Source: Dasyornis broadbenti (lineage: Eukaryota > Chordata > Aves > Passeriformes > Dasyornithidae). Taken from it: a DNA stretch of 64,000 bases. The notes beneath the pieces were generated by a model. The model was given only the letters and a program-made list of their open reading frames with translations, was not told the DNA's origin and did no database searches. Position numbers and translations under genes: made by a program. The first letter of the stretch is position 1. Each line of letters opens with the position of its first letter. The DNA is taken from contig VZRN01000229.1 of assembly GCA_013397935.1 (NCBI GenBank), forward strand, positions 325,343-389,342, given 5' to 3'. Of this stretch, positions 1-12,205 are shown piece by piece.

Positions 1-3000
1 GAGAAAAGCGTTAGGTGAGGTTCAGGGGATGGATCAGTCCATGCCCTAGCATGCCGTGCTGCCAGTGCTTTCTTCTGTCTCCAGGATGATCCTTACCCCC
101 CGCCCAGCTCTTTCAGGGGAAAGTGAATGGAGAGGAAGGGACTGTAGTGGAGGGGAAGTTGTTAGAGTCTGCTGTTAAAACCCCAAGCCCTCTGTTCCAG
201 GCACCCGCGCAGGTTTGTCCAGCCTTTGCAGGCAACCTGCAGAGAGCCAAGAGGCACTGGGGCATCCTCCTTCGTGAAACCAGTGTCCCCAGTGCCCACT
301 GTGACTCCTGGGCTGCCCTACCCAGTGCTTTTCATCACTGCATATCCCTGTGCTGGCTCCACACTGTTAAGGGCTGATCTCTCCCTGGAAACAAGCCCAT
401 GGCTTCAGCCTGTCCCACTTTGCTCCTCCCACTCCCCTGCCAAACAGTTATTCTTCTTGGACAAACCTGAGATAGTATTAAGTGAGAGGGAGGTTTTCAT
501 ACACAGATGTCCCTGTGATTAATGGATTAAGAGATTCTGTGCAAATTAAAGCCTTTCTTCATACTTCACACTTCCAGCTCTTCAGTTGTTGCTCTTTCCC
601 TTCCTCTACAGAAATCCCTGTGGGCCTTGCTTGCCCCATCCCTTTAGCTGCTGTTTTCTCCCCACAGTGACCCAGGGATGTGGCTGGCAGCCATTTTCCC
701 CAAAGCCTTCACTCTGCTGAGTCCTGGGCAGACCCTGCTGCTCCTGAGCCAGCACTGCGGAGAGGGGGATGCTGTAAGTACAGCTTGTTTATACACAAAA
801 CCAACCCTGGAGACGGGCTGTAAATGCCTCTTTATTTTCATATTTATCATTGCAGCTCAGATGGATGAGGAACCCGATGGAAAGTTTAGATGAAACAGAG
901 AAGAAATGAAAAAGTGTTAGCAAGCAGTGGCTCAGCTGAGAGACTAGCAGCCTCAAGGGCTTCAGGAGCAAAAAGGCTTTCAATTACTGCACTGCTGCTC
1001 CATAACATCCTGATTCCCGAGCCATGCTGCTGCGACAGGTGGGGCAGCTGGGGAGCCCTGCCGTCCTGTGATCCCATCCCAGGGAGATGGACCTGAGACC
1101 CTAAAGCAGCATGTTTGATCTTGTTGATGTTTTAGAGGGCTGATTTCTTCCCGGATGCTGGTGGGTGCCAGGAGCAGCAGCAGAGTGTGGGTATGGAAGC
1201 TCCGTAAGTATCTCCAGGTGATGGGCACTGTGGTCACCCGTGCCATGGTGGAAATGAGCCACAAAGTCTGTGCTGGACACCCTCAGAACATCCAGTGCTG
1301 GGTGTTTGTGATGGATGATGATATAAACCCCTTTTTTGCAGGGAATAATGGCTCATAACCATCCCCTCTCCTTTAATGGTGTGATACCGCTGAGATGGAT
1401 GGTCTCCTTGTTTCCATCTTATGGGAGGTGTTTTATTAATTGTCCCCGCCCTTGCTCCCAAACCCACATGTGCTGTGATGTGGAGGTGCTTCAAATACAG
1501 AGAAGAGGAGGTTGCAGCCGGGATGTGACTCCTGGGGGAGGTGGCCAGGGAAGCAGGGATGGGTGCTGCCTGTGGGCTTTCCAAGGATCTGAAACCTTCA
1601 GCCCTGGGAGGGACTGACTGCTCCCAGGCCAAGGGAGTCTACTCTGCTGAGGGATAACCAGGACTGTACATCCGTGACCAGGGTTTGTTCCACTGGAAGG
1701 AGGCAGGGGATGGAACAGTCTCTTTGCTGCCTGCATGGCCCTCCATGCTGGTGACCTTATTTCTCATCCAAATCCCTGCTTGGGCAGCCATAAAGGCCCC
1801 AGGCCAGATCATTTGAGGTGACAGCTTCTAGAAAGGATCCCTGGGGACACTGCTGCTGTCACCATCCCTGCCTGGTCAGAGCTGAGGTGGTGGCACTGAA
1901 AACTTGAGAATGCCTTCACACCACTTCTGTACCTGCCACGTCCGCCTGCTCTTGCTACAGGCTTTATTCTCCTCCCTGCTTCCAACTCATTTGTGCCCGA
2001 CTCTAGAGAAAAGTGCTGGGAATTGATCACTATGTCGCCTTTGCTAATTTAATCCAAAGCTGGTATCAAGCAGGAGTGAGCGAGGGCAGCCTGGGGGAAC
2101 CTGCGTGCAGCAAAGCACTTGGCGGTGATAAACGGCATCGTTAATAACCTGGGATGAAATGCTGCAGTCACCTGCCATCGCCGCCTCTTGGCACCAGGCA
2201 CAGTCTGCCCTCTGTCCTGCAGCTGGAGCTCCCACGAGGGCAGAGCTGTCCTGTGGATGCATCCCAGAGGGAGAAGAGTCATCAGGGGCTGTAACCCACT
2301 GGGATTGTGACCCCAAGCTGGGCCACTGCTTCATTGGCAGCAGCTCACCTGTAAACCCTCATGTTTCATGCCTGCTGGCAAAGCCCTTCTGAGAGCAGGG
2401 ATGGCCCCTGGGCTCATCGCATCCCACTTAACACTCCAGAACCTTCGAGGGACTGATGGCAAAAGCCCTTGGATGGGTAATTTTTTCTGGCAGTGAATGA
2501 AATAGCATTTGTGCTGGTGGTGATAAGAGGCTGCAAGCTGGACTCATCTGATCCTCAAGGCAATTCGGAGATGCTGATGCTGACATGGCAGAACAGGTCC
2601 TGCGATAGATAGCCTTCATGTCCCAGCACACAAAATGGGTGAGAAAAAGCATTTTTAAAAGTGACTGGGGTAACTCTGCAGCTGTGATGCCATCCCATCC
2701 CATCTCAAGTCCAGAGTCCCCCTTTGGCCTCTCTGCCGTAACAGGTACTGCAAAAACCCCTCTGCTCTGAACTCAGGCTGGGTCATGACTCACTTCTTGG
2801 GCTGTAAAAATGCATTTCATTGTGTCAGCATAGAAAGTGGCCAGCTCTCTGGCAGCAGCAAGGCTGGCTGGGGCAGGCTGTTCAACAATTACATCCACTG
2901 GAGCCCAAACTCCATCTCATATTTTGCTACAGCATGACAAAAAAAGGTTGAGGGGAAGCAAAAGCTGGAGAGGAAAAGTGTTTTGCTCAACAATCTAGGA

Positions 3001-5886
3001 CTCTCTATCCAGTGACTTGTTTGGCCACAAATCCATCCGTTTTGGTGCAAGTGTGGAATGCAAAGCCTGGACCTACCACCTGGAAGTGCGACCTAATGAG
3101 CCTCCTGCAGCCTGTGGAGTTTGCTTTTCATCCAGGAGAAACACCTCTCATGCTCGTCCTGGCATCCTTCCAGAGGGAAAAGGGCAATTGAACCCTTTGA
3201 ATGTCTTTGCCTTGCTGTGTTAAACAGCATCTCATAGCTTTTTCTGAATCTTCCCCCAACCAAAACTACTTGCAGGAACTTTCAGTATGAAAAAATCACA
3301 AAAAACTAAGTTACCTGTTGAGGGGCAGCACTGTGAGGCTTCACAGCAGTGGCACCTTGTGACTTGATTTTGCTTTTGGACTTAAATGTCTAATTATGTG
3401 TCTGGGGGTGTTCAGCACCAGTCAGATAATTTAATTTGTGACCAAATTCAGAATACATTGCCATGGCTGAGCTACTGGAGAAGCCAAATGGCCTTGAGGA
3501 GAGGAGGTGGCTCGAGCCAAACATTTGTCCCAGGCACAAACCCACATATCTTTTCCTGAAGAAATCTGAATTTCTCATGGCCCAAGAGTCACCTTGCAGG
3601 CCACAGCACCATCCCCACAGTTATGGTACTGTCTTGGCTCTGGGTAGGCGCTGGGAAGCAGCAATCCTTGAAATCAAATAATTTGTTGGAAAGGCAAGGA
3701 GAAGTTTTATTGACTTTATGGTGACAGTGAACCCCAATGCAGAGTGAAACTGCTGACCTGGGCTTGTGCAGGGCAAGGGCAGGTTCTGTACTACCCTGTC
3801 CATGGAACCAAGTTCTCCCTGCTGTGTCACTGCTCCCTAGGGATGGGACTGGCCCAGGTTTCCCAGCCTTAGCCCAGTCACTGTTAACCTTGTGAAGCTG
3901 CTGATAGAGAAGCCATCAGTGCTGCTGCACAGGGAATAACCCAGTTCTGCACTCTCTGCTTCTCACTTTTGGACAGTACAGTGCTGTTGATAAGGGGAAG
4001 ACTGAGGGAATACCAGTGACAGTTTGGGAATGCACAGAGTTTGGCAGCCTGTGGGAGCTGGAAGTGGTGCCTGGTGTTCTTTGCCTGGGAGAGGGAACTG
4101 GACAGAACATGGCACACCCAGGCTGGATGCTCTGCCCAGGGACATGATCCCCAAATGCCATGCTGCACTGGGGGCTGAGCCACTTTGAGCAAAGCTCATC
4201 CTTAAAGGAAGGGGTTTAACCACCAGGCATCAATTCCATGAAGTGCAGTTCCCCCACTGCTGCTGTGGTCCAGGACAGAGCAATGCTGTGGGACCGAGAC
4301 AGGGGCTCTGTGCTCATCAACGACCTGGGCACTAATGAAGCCTCGGAGCAGCTGCAAACAGAGCCAGCTGAAGGATTCCTGCTGCCTCCCACCAATGCTG
4401 CCTGTGATCCATCAATTACCTATCTGCTTAGTCCTTTTCTCCATCCTTTTACAATCTAAATAGCACATTTTATAGTCGCTAAGTGATGTGATCAACATCA
4501 ATTACCTACTAAAAGAGAATCAAGCCTTGATTTAAAATTAAGTGCTGCATTTTCCCGTGTTCTTTATATGTAGCCAACAGAATAATTGCAGTGACATAAA
4601 AACTAATTACACAACTCCACAATTAGGCCTCCCTCCTAGTGCTGTGATTGTCTTTAAGTATACTGATGAAAAATTACTCCCAGTCCCAAATTACTCTCTC
4701 ACACCCATTTTCTCCCAATACCTTTGGAAAAAGCCCTCCACCCCATCAGATGAAACAGACGAACTCCAGACGCAGAAGGTAACACATGCAAATTGGTTTT
4801 CTTATTTCTTTGATGTGGGAGTGGTTTCAGATGTGGGATTAGGCTGCGATTGCCCAGGGATGCAGCAGTGCTCATCTCTGGATGGACTGAGCATCTCAGT
4901 GAGGCTTCCCAAACTGCCTGGTGGCTGGTATGCCTGCACCCTGAAACAACCAGAGAGAAAATACTGTTCCCCATGCCCCAGCTGACATTTGACTTCTGGG
5001 CTGTTAGCAGAGGCCAGTCCTACCCTGCTGCCAACCTTGGGCTGGGTGTGTGGAGGGGTTTTATTGCTGTGCACTTTTACCCATCCAAAGGCTAGGAGCA
5101 ACCCAGCAACCATGTAGCTGTCTGAGAAACCAAAAACTCCCAACAAAAATCATAAACATCAATCAAGCTGTGGTACACTCCTGACAGGCTTTGAGGGATT
5201 TGATTCCAGATTATGTTTTTGAGATGTTTACAACTGGCCTGGAAAGACTGAAAATATTCAATTACTGGCAAGGAGAGCTGAGATTTGCTTACAGTCAGTC
5301 TCTTGCCTCCAGGATCTCTGTAGGTGCCAGCAGTGAAGCACAGAGCACGAGTGAGCAGAACTGTGGGCACAGTGGCCTAGGGACAGGTCCCCCTGCTGTC
5401 AGTGAGCATCTTTCACTGGATAATTAAGCATTGCAGGTTTAATTTTGGGGCTGGCAGGGTGGTTTTGGCTCCTGTGGGGTGGATTCCATGGCCTGTTTCT
5501 CAGTCACAGCCCAGCATTTGCCAGGGAGGGTTGCACAGCTCGTGGCTGTGGACTTACCATCATTTCCACAATGCCATCACTCAGTCACAGTCGGGAGGGC
5601 GGTGGGAAACGCTTTGACATGATTTTAATCAGCACAGTGCTTTGAGTGAATGAGGTGAAGGGCCAGTGGGTTCGCACCTGTGGCAACCCGGTATTCCCTG
5701 TGCCTTCTCTGACTTTCTCACCTCATTTCAGTGCAAGCCAGGGGTGCCAAGGCTGTGAATTTACACCCTTGTATTTACCTGAAACCTCACTACCTTCCTC
5801 AAAACCTGTGAAAAATACAGGGGGTGGTGAAGTAGCCTGCGGCAGGGACTATGTGATGTATAAGGCCAACATCTCCTGATCCTTGT
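1..5886. other. Upstream non-coding DNA, no gene recognised
   Basis: This stretch lies 5' of the SIL1 promoter. I looked for spliced exons, tRNA-like sequences and neighbours expected from vertebrate synteny (MATR3 lies next to SIL1 in mammals) and found none. The ORFs here are short, overlap in several frames and resemble no family I know. Most of it is mixed-composition unique DNA. An AT-rich block near 4440-4700 and a short block near 2040-2160 look less random and may be regulatory. Confidence 0.6.
4440..4700. promoter_or_regulatory. AT-rich candidate conserved non-coding element
   Basis: The block is sharply richer in A and T than its flanks and dense in homeodomain-type cores, including CTAATTAC, ACAATTAG and AAAATTAAG, plus AATTACCTAC. 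It carries no ORF or repeat signature. Such composition islands in avian introns and flanks are often conserved enhancers. That is inference only, and a simple low-complexity relic is equally possible. Confidence 0.22.
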
Positions 5887-5979
5887 GAATATTCCCTCCT
5901 GACCCCTAGCACCCATCCCAAATATCCTCCCCCTGCTTCCCAGCACTCATCCCGAATATCCCTCCTGTCCTCCAGCACC
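5887..5979. repeat. Minisatellite, about 33-bp unit, 2.8 copies
   Basis: Three adjacent units start at 5887, 5921 and 5954. Each begins with a GAATAT- or AATAT-type motif followed by a C-rich run, and contains AGCACCCATCCC, AGCACTCATCCC or AGCACC. Units are 33-34 bases with a few substitutions each. It lies about 900 bases upstream of SIL1 exon 1. Confidence 0.75.
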
Positions 5980-6209
5980 GGGGCTGGTGTAGCTCGGGAC
6001 TCCCTGGCACAAGCAATTGAAGCCTCCCGGGCCCGGATCCGGATCCCACTCCCTGGCCGCACTCCCAATGCTGGGGTCTCCGGGCTGCCCATGACCCCCG
6101 TTTTCCTCCTGGAGCCCATCAATCCCCGGTGCTTCGTGTCCGCTCAACACACCCCGAATGGCAGCAGGCGGTACCCAGCCAAGCTGCTTTTCTCACACAT
6201 TTTTCCTAA

Positions 6210-6425
6210 CACAGAATCCCAGAAACATTGAGGCTGGAAGAGACTTCCAAAGCCATCGAGTCCAACCTGTGCCTGATGCCCACCTTGTCACCAGCCCAGG
6301 CGTTTCTTGGACACCTTTAGGGATGGAGACTCCACCACCTCCCTGGGCAGTCCCTTCAAATGCCTGACCCCCCCTCTCCATGGAGAAATTCCTCCTGATA
6401 GCCAACCTAACACGATGCGGAGAGG
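6210..6425 (-). mobile_element. CR1 LINE 3' fragment
   Basis: Read on the plus strand it shows the inverted CR1 3' end: CAGAATCCCAGAAAC, GGCTGGAAGAGACTTCCAAA, a CATCGAGTCCAACC motif, a GGGCAG box and TCTCCATGGAGAAATTCC. CR1 is the dominant avian LINE and its copies are normally 5'-truncated, as here. This copy is fairly diverged and sits at the upstream edge of the SIL1 CpG island. Confidence 0.85.
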
Positions 6426-6693
6426 TGCCCCCAGCCAGACAGTCCCGTCAGTCCCTTCCTGAGGGGCAGATCCTCCAAGGCAGGGCTGCGGCCGTCTCCA
6501 CAGCCAGGGAGGCTCCTGCCCGCCCAGCGCCGCCCTGGCTTCCGGGGCCCGACCCACGACACGGCTCAGCCCGGCTCACCCAGCCCCAGACACGGCTCGG
6601 CTCGGCTCAGCCGGGCCTGGGACACGCCGGGTCACGACAGCCATCGCCTCACGGGGCACGTGAGGAGCCAGGGGACGGGACCATGACAGGAGG

Positions 6694-6802
6694 CGGGGCC
6701 AAGGGCGGTGAAGACAGGACGGAACGGGGCCAAAGGGTGGGGCCAAGGGTAGGGGCGGAGTCGTGGATGGGGCGGGGCCAAGGGCAGGAACAGGGCCAAG
6801 GA
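6694..6802. repeat. Interspersed GGGCCAAGG motif cluster in the promoter
   Basis: Five copies of a GGGGCCAAGGG-like motif occur in about 110 bases (near 6696, 6727, 6739, 6775 and 6793), interleaved with GC boxes. They look like the remains of a GC-rich minisatellite with roughly 15-30 base spacing. The cluster ends just upstream of the CCAAT box, so its copy number could affect promoter spacing. Function is unproven. Confidence 0.6.
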
Positions 6803-6829
6803 CTGTGCTGATTGGGTGGAGCGGGCCCG

Positions 6830-6887
6830 GGGGCGGGACCAGGGGCGGTGCGGCCGGGGCCGGGCGGAGCGTGCGCAGTGCGGAGCG
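6830..6887 (+). other. SIL1: SIL1 exon 1 (5' untranslated), start approximate
   Basis: A GC-rich segment ends in GCGGAGCG followed by the consensus donor GTGAGT at 6888. The next recognisable SIL1 exon (30909) begins in the 5' UTR ten bases before its ATG, so an upstream non-coding exon is required. This is the only CpG-island donor that fits. The transcription start cannot be read exactly. I place it downstream of the CCAAT box, and the true start could be tens of bases either way. Confidence 0.65.
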
Positions 6888-9800
6888 GTGAGTGGTTGGG
6901 GGGGGGTCCGGGGGGGAGGTGCTCTTGGGGCCCTGTGATGGCCCGGGCGCGACTCCGGGTTTGGGACTGCGGACACGGGACTCAGCCCCTGTCCTGGCCT
7001 CGCGGGCACGGGCCACCTCCGCCCCTGGGCTGCTCTTGGTCGAGCGGAGCCAGTGTTGAGGCCTTGCCGGGCTGGGGGCTGCCCGCCGCCCCGCTTTGCC
7101 CCAGAGTGGCCGTGCCCGGGCCGTGAGGGACGGCGCCTGTCCGACTCGGGGCTCGGGCAGGGCTGGCAGGACAGGCAGCTGCTGGCGCTGGGGTGTTGTA
7201 GGAGTGACCAAAAACGCGGACCCTATGATGGGCACCTACACCACACAGTGGGGGCAGGAGAGGGATCCCTTACATTGAGGGGTTTTAAACGTAAGTATTT
7301 ACACATAAGTTTCCCCCAACAGGCGTGGTTTGGATGCTGCCTCGAGCAGGAGGCTGGGCTGGGTGACCTGGAACCACTAGAGTAGCTCTGGGATATTAAA
7401 ATTAAGAGTGTGTGCTCTGTAACACGAGGCCTGAATTTTGAAACTGTTTTAATTACTTTGGTACAAACTTGCATATGGCTGTCTGGCTGGAGAACTGGTA
7501 AAATGACACGTTGCACAAGGCCAGGGAGTGAACGCTGAGCAAATGGGACTTTGTATATAAACACTATTTGGAATGTTGCTTTAAAATGTTTTAAGTTCAG
7601 TGGTTGATTAACACTTGTATTAGGAGTATTAGAAGTGATTTTTGACAGAGCACTGATGCTGCCCACCTTCAGGAGGGTCTGGGTTTACACCAACATGTTC
7701 TGTAGACACAGTTTCTTAGGGCCAAGTTATTTATTTTGCAGTGTTTTTCTGCTAGAACTAACTCAGTCCAAGTGTGACACAGAGGCAGAGCTGACTGTAT
7801 TGGTACTGTTAAGTTTGCCTGCCAAAGGAGGATAATCTGGAGAGGCATTTTTGTGGTGGAGCTGTCTGTGGAAGAGGCTGCTCCGTGCACAGCCCCGGCA
7901 GGAACCTTTTAAGTGCAGATAAGTCTCCAGAGGACGTTAGAAGACGGTGACACACCCTGTCATTTACCGAACGTGCTGCCGCAGTGTTCCCACTCCCTGT
8001 GATCTTTTGAATTCATTTGTTCTCTGGGAGTAGCATTGTTAAGGGAAGGACTTGTATTTTTCTCTGTTCACTTTCCCCCAGCCCTGCCTTAAAATGACCC
8101 AGCCTGGTCCACGTTGTTTTTCAGCAGCCACTAGGGCATTTCTATGGTGGAAGTATGCAAAATATTGTCCCAGAAACTTTAGGAGTGCAGCTAACAGGTG
8201 AGAGCAATGCTGCAAGTTCCTGGAGGCTGCTCTCTGTGTGACCACGTATTTACTAGATTTGAAGGGATATGATCCTTTGGAAAAAATCAGCTGGAAACAA
8301 TTCTTAAAGAGTTGTCAGAACAGCTCTTGAGCCCGCAGCACTGTCCCTGTGTCCTAAAGCAGCACAAGAGCAGTGCTGGTGCTACTGCCACCACTTCCTC
8401 CATATTTACAGTGGAGAATTTCTTTAGGCTGAGCAATAAAACACCTGGGAAAGTCTCCAGCACCCCCAGACCTCTCTCTGTCTGCTTCTGCTTGGGTTGG
8501 GCATGTGTGGTTGAAAGCACAGCAGCCATACCTTGAGAATTTGCAAGGCAGTGGGTTATTGGGATAAATTTAGGGATAATAGTCAGCCTTTCTATGTGCT
8601 AATCCTCTCTGCTATTGACTCCCTCCGTGGCTTTTATAACCCACCTCAGCTCTTACCACTCAGCGTTCTCCTCTGAGAAATGATGCTTGACTTGGGCTCG
8701 TGAGGGAGGTGAATCAGCTTTAATTAAGATTTGTCGAGTGCTTTGTTGATAAGTTCTCAATAGCTAGTTGCTATTTTCTATGAACACGCAGATATTCTTA
8801 GCACCTGAAGTGAGAAGTGACACAACACTGGGGATCTCTGGGAAGCAGCCTTGTGGAGGGAAACGGTGCCTGCTCACCAAAGCTTTGTCAAATCCATTCT
8901 GGCCGCGGTTTATGAGGCAGCTCAGCAAAAACCCAAATCCCTCTGAGTCTCTGGGAATCTGAAATGTTCCTGAGAGTTAAGCCCTGCTTTTGCATGAGAT
9001 TTGTAGCTTTTGTCCCCTTTCTGGATTGCTCTGGAGCTGCTGGTTAGGTTTGGTGCAGCTGTGTAACTGGTGGCATCAGTTGCTGTCACCTGCTTTGGAG
9101 CACCTTGTGGCAATGACTTCAATTGTTTTCAACAACTGCCCCTCACATTAAGGTGTCTGGAGTAGGGGGAGCTGGGTGATGGCCCTTATGGGCTCCAGGC
9201 AGTTGCAGAGGTCAGTGGGACAAGAGGGAAGCTGTGGCCTTCACATGGGCAGCATTCCATTCCCTGCTGGTTTCTCCACTGCAGCAGCCAGGTGGCAAAT
9301 GAAGCTTGAAGAGCTTCGTTTGTGAAAGATTACAAAGGCGTGAATGGAAACGGTTACAGTGGTGCTCCGTGTGTGTTGTGTGGGTGCCTCTCAGCAGGAT
9401 GAGGAGTTCTATTGTGTTTTGGGGAAGAGGAGGCTGTTCATTTGGCTCTGTCACTGCTGTAGGAGTAGCCAGATGGAGAATGCTAAAATGAAATAGAGGG
9501 CTGGAACAGCCTCATTGTCCATGGCCGTGTCCTGAACCAGGTGAGAGATCCTAGGCACCAGGCTGGACAGTGGTGGACGGTAGTGCAGATCTGGACAGGG
9601 GCCAGTTCCCTGTGGGCCTTGATGGAATCCCACTCTCAGAGGGCCTGACAGCTCATCTAACTTGCCCTTGCAGCAAACTGTGCAGCCACTTTGTCCCTTG
9701 TCTTCACAGAATGGGGAGCCCCATGGCTGGCTGTCCTTGTAAGTAAGCCTTGTTAAAATCTGAGAGCTGGTACTGGAGGAAGCAGGGCTGGAGAAACCCC

Positions 9801-11121
9801 TCCACAACTGGTATGGGGCAGCGTGTTTTACACTGCTGACTACTCTGCTGATTGCCCAGACCCTCTGGTTTGTCTGTGACTCAGAGGTGATACCCAGCAC
9901 GAAGCCCAGAATTGGGTATTTTATGTTTGTAGATCACAGAGTGATGTTTAGCTCTTTGGAGTTGTGGTGTCACAGTGCTGGCACATTTAGTCTGGTCCCC
10001 AGTTTTCTTCAGCATTCCGTCTGTCTGGAGAGCTTTCCCCTGGACTCTGTGTGTTTGATCTCTGTGCTGTTTCCAAGTGTGGTTCTTTGCATTGTTCTCC
10101 GTGCTTTTCTTTCTATTGATTTGTGGGTGTTTTGGGAACTTTTCTTCAGTTTATCAATTCCGATCGTGACCTCCAGAGTGGTTCCAGCTCTTAACTCCTG
10201 GGCATCCTTTCAGGTTTTATAGAAATGCTTTCTCTTTCGTTGTTCAGGCCATTAATGGAAAGGATGAACAGAAGCAGACCTGGGCTGAGCTCCCAGGGCC
10301 TATACACATGGATTTCTCCTGTGGTGACAGGGAATTGCTGATAGCTACCCCTCAAGTGTGTGGGGTTGAGTTGCTTTGGTCTATTTTTTTCTTAGTTAGT
10401 AATGAGCACTGGGCCTCATTAATGTGAGCTTGCCCAGACCCAGCTCCTCTGGCTTTTGAAAGCATCAGATGGATAGAGTGAAAAGCCTGCTTTGTGCTGG
10501 TCAGAGGTGTGATGGGCAGGTCTCTGTAGTGGGGGATTTGTGCTCTCTTCCTGAAGGCTTAGGTCATTTTTAAGAGCTTTTATGAACTTCATTTACCTGG
10601 GGTTTCTTGCCAGCACTTGCTGGGACTGGCACGGCTCTGAGGCAAGCTTCAGCCCTGCTTTCCACTCAGAGCGCCCTGAGTAGTGGGGTGTGAATGGGGG
10701 GAAGTTGTGTCCAGCATGTTCTGCTCCCCTTTGTTTCTCCATAGGTCTCTGCTCAGTGAGGACTGGGCTTGTCTGTATGTGACGAAGGTAGCAAAAATAC
10801 ATCTTTCTCATCAAGCAATGCCAAGTTCCTTGTGTGGTTGCTCTTCTCTGGAAAAAAATAAAATTACTTGCTCTGGAGAAATTAATAACACTCATTTTTA
10901 TCCCTAAATAGTGTGTCACCGTGGGAGTGGTTGCAGGATACCTCATTGCACCAGGGCTCTGCTGTCACCTCGGTGCCAACTACTTTCCAGGAAGAGAAGT
11001 TACTTGAGCTAAAATAGATTTCACTGGAGCAAACATCACTGCCCAAGCAGGACCAGCTCTACCCACCCTGATTCTGTGAGTACTGAGCTACTGGGTTCAG
11101 CTGTCTCAGTTTTAAGAATTG

Positions 11122-11126
11122 GTCCT
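11122..11126. repeat. Target-site duplication, left copy (GTCCT)
   Basis: This pentamer directly abuts the TG end of the solo LTR and is identical to the pentamer after its CA end. It marks the integration point. Confidence 0.85.
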
Positions 11127-12205
11127 TGTTGTGGTTTGACACTGGCCAAATGCCAGGTACAGCCACGACAGCCACTCACTCTCTCTTGCCTGCCACAGCT
11201 GGGCAGAGGAGAAAAAAATGTTTAACAAAGGGGCCATGAGTCCAGATAAGGTCCAGGAGATAACACTCCAAGGCCAAAACAGGCTCAACTTAGGAATATA
11301 AAGTGAAATTATTACCAAGAGAGTCAGAGGAGGACAATGAGAAGTTAAATAAGCCCTTAAAGACACCTTTTTTCCCCCAACCCCTCCCTCCTTCTCACTG
11401 ACAGTGCAGGGAGACAGGGCATGGGGGTTTTGGTCAGTTCGTCACCCAAGATCTTCTGCTGCTCAGGGAGAGGAGTCCTTCCCCTGCTGTGCCGTGGGGT
11501 CCCTTCCCATGGGAGACAGTTCTCTGTGAACCTCTTTGATGGGTGAGTCTGATCGCACAAGCAGCAGTTGTCCTAAAACCACTGCAACATGAGCTCCTCC
11601 CATGGGCTGACAGTCCTCCCAAAACTGCTGTGGGCATGGGTCACTCGTCCATGGGGTTCAGTCCTTCAAGGACAGGCTGCTTCAGCCAGGAAGCAGGGGC
11701 CCCCTCTCTCCACTGGGATTCCCACTGGATCACAGCCTCCTCTAGGCATCCACCTGTTCCGGCATGGGCACCTCCCCACAGGCTGTGAGTGGATCTCAGC
11801 ATCCCCTGTGGAACCCGTTGGCTGTAGGGGCACAGCTGCTCCCCAATAGGCATCACCACGGCCTGCAGAGGAATCTTGGCTCTGGTGCCTGGAGCACCTC
11901 AGCCCCTTCCTTCTTCACTGACCTTGGTGTCTCCGTGTTATTTCCCTCACATGTTCTTACCTCCTCCTCTTCTCTGTCTAGAAAAAAACTGTGTCTGCTT
12001 TGTTTTGGTTTTCTTCTTAAATATGTTATCACAGAGGCATAACCAACATCTCTGATTGGCCCAGGCTTGGCCAGCAGCATGTCCATCATCTTCAGAGCCA
12101 TCGGGAATTGGCTCTGGATGTGGTGGAAGCTTCCAGCAGCCTCTCACAGAAGCCATCTCTGTGCCTCCTCTGCTACCAAAAATCAGGCCAAGCAAATCCA
12201 ACACA
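11127..12205 (-). mobile_element. Solo LTR of an ERVL-like endogenous retrovirus
   Basis: The element is 1079 bases long. On the plus strand it runs TGTTGTGGTTTGAC...CAAATCCAACACA, so both ends show TG...CA with short imperfect inverted termini. The five bases GTCCT occur on both sides (11122-11126 and 12206-12210) as a perfect target-site duplication, and 5 bp is the length usual for ERVL-type integration. Read on the minus strand the U3 part holds two CCAAT boxes (12107-12111 and 12055-12059) and a TATA-like CATATTTAAG (12016-12025). Internal CCATGGG-centred units repeat imperfectly between about 11500 and 11860. No gag, pol or env region is attached, so this is a recombined single LTR lying antisense in SIL1 intron 1. 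The subfamily name is not assigned. Confidence 0.9.

Larger units (their letters stand above)
6430..7150 (+). promoter_or_regulatory. SIL1: SIL1 CpG-island promoter
   Basis: This is the only strongly CpG-dense GC-rich block in the window, and it surrounds a non-coding exon with a consensus donor. Visible elements are several GGGCGG-type GC boxes (for example near 6757, 6830 and 6843), a CCAAT box in reverse orientation (ATTGG at 6811-6815) about 75 bases before the donor, and an E-box CACGTG near 6657. I see no TATA box at a suitable distance, which fits a housekeeping CpG promoter. SIL1 serves the ER chaperone BiP, so I looked for an ER stress element (CCAAT-N9-CCACG). I found none around the CCAAT box. 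Confidence 0.8.

Noticed and set aside
1..6200. MATR3 or another SIL1 neighbour upstream
   Set aside because: No exon translating to RNA-recognition or zinc-finger sequence was found on either strand.
6576..7235. 219-codon minus-strand ORF in the CpG island
   Set aside because: The frame is open because stop codons are rare in GC-rich DNA. The peptide is Pro/Arg/Ala low complexity and overlaps SIL1 exon 1.
9451..9900. 149-codon minus-strand ORF and splice-like sites near 9540-9760
   Set aside because: Acceptor- and donor-like strings occur on the opposite strand to the ORF, so they cannot serve it. No conserved peptide seen.
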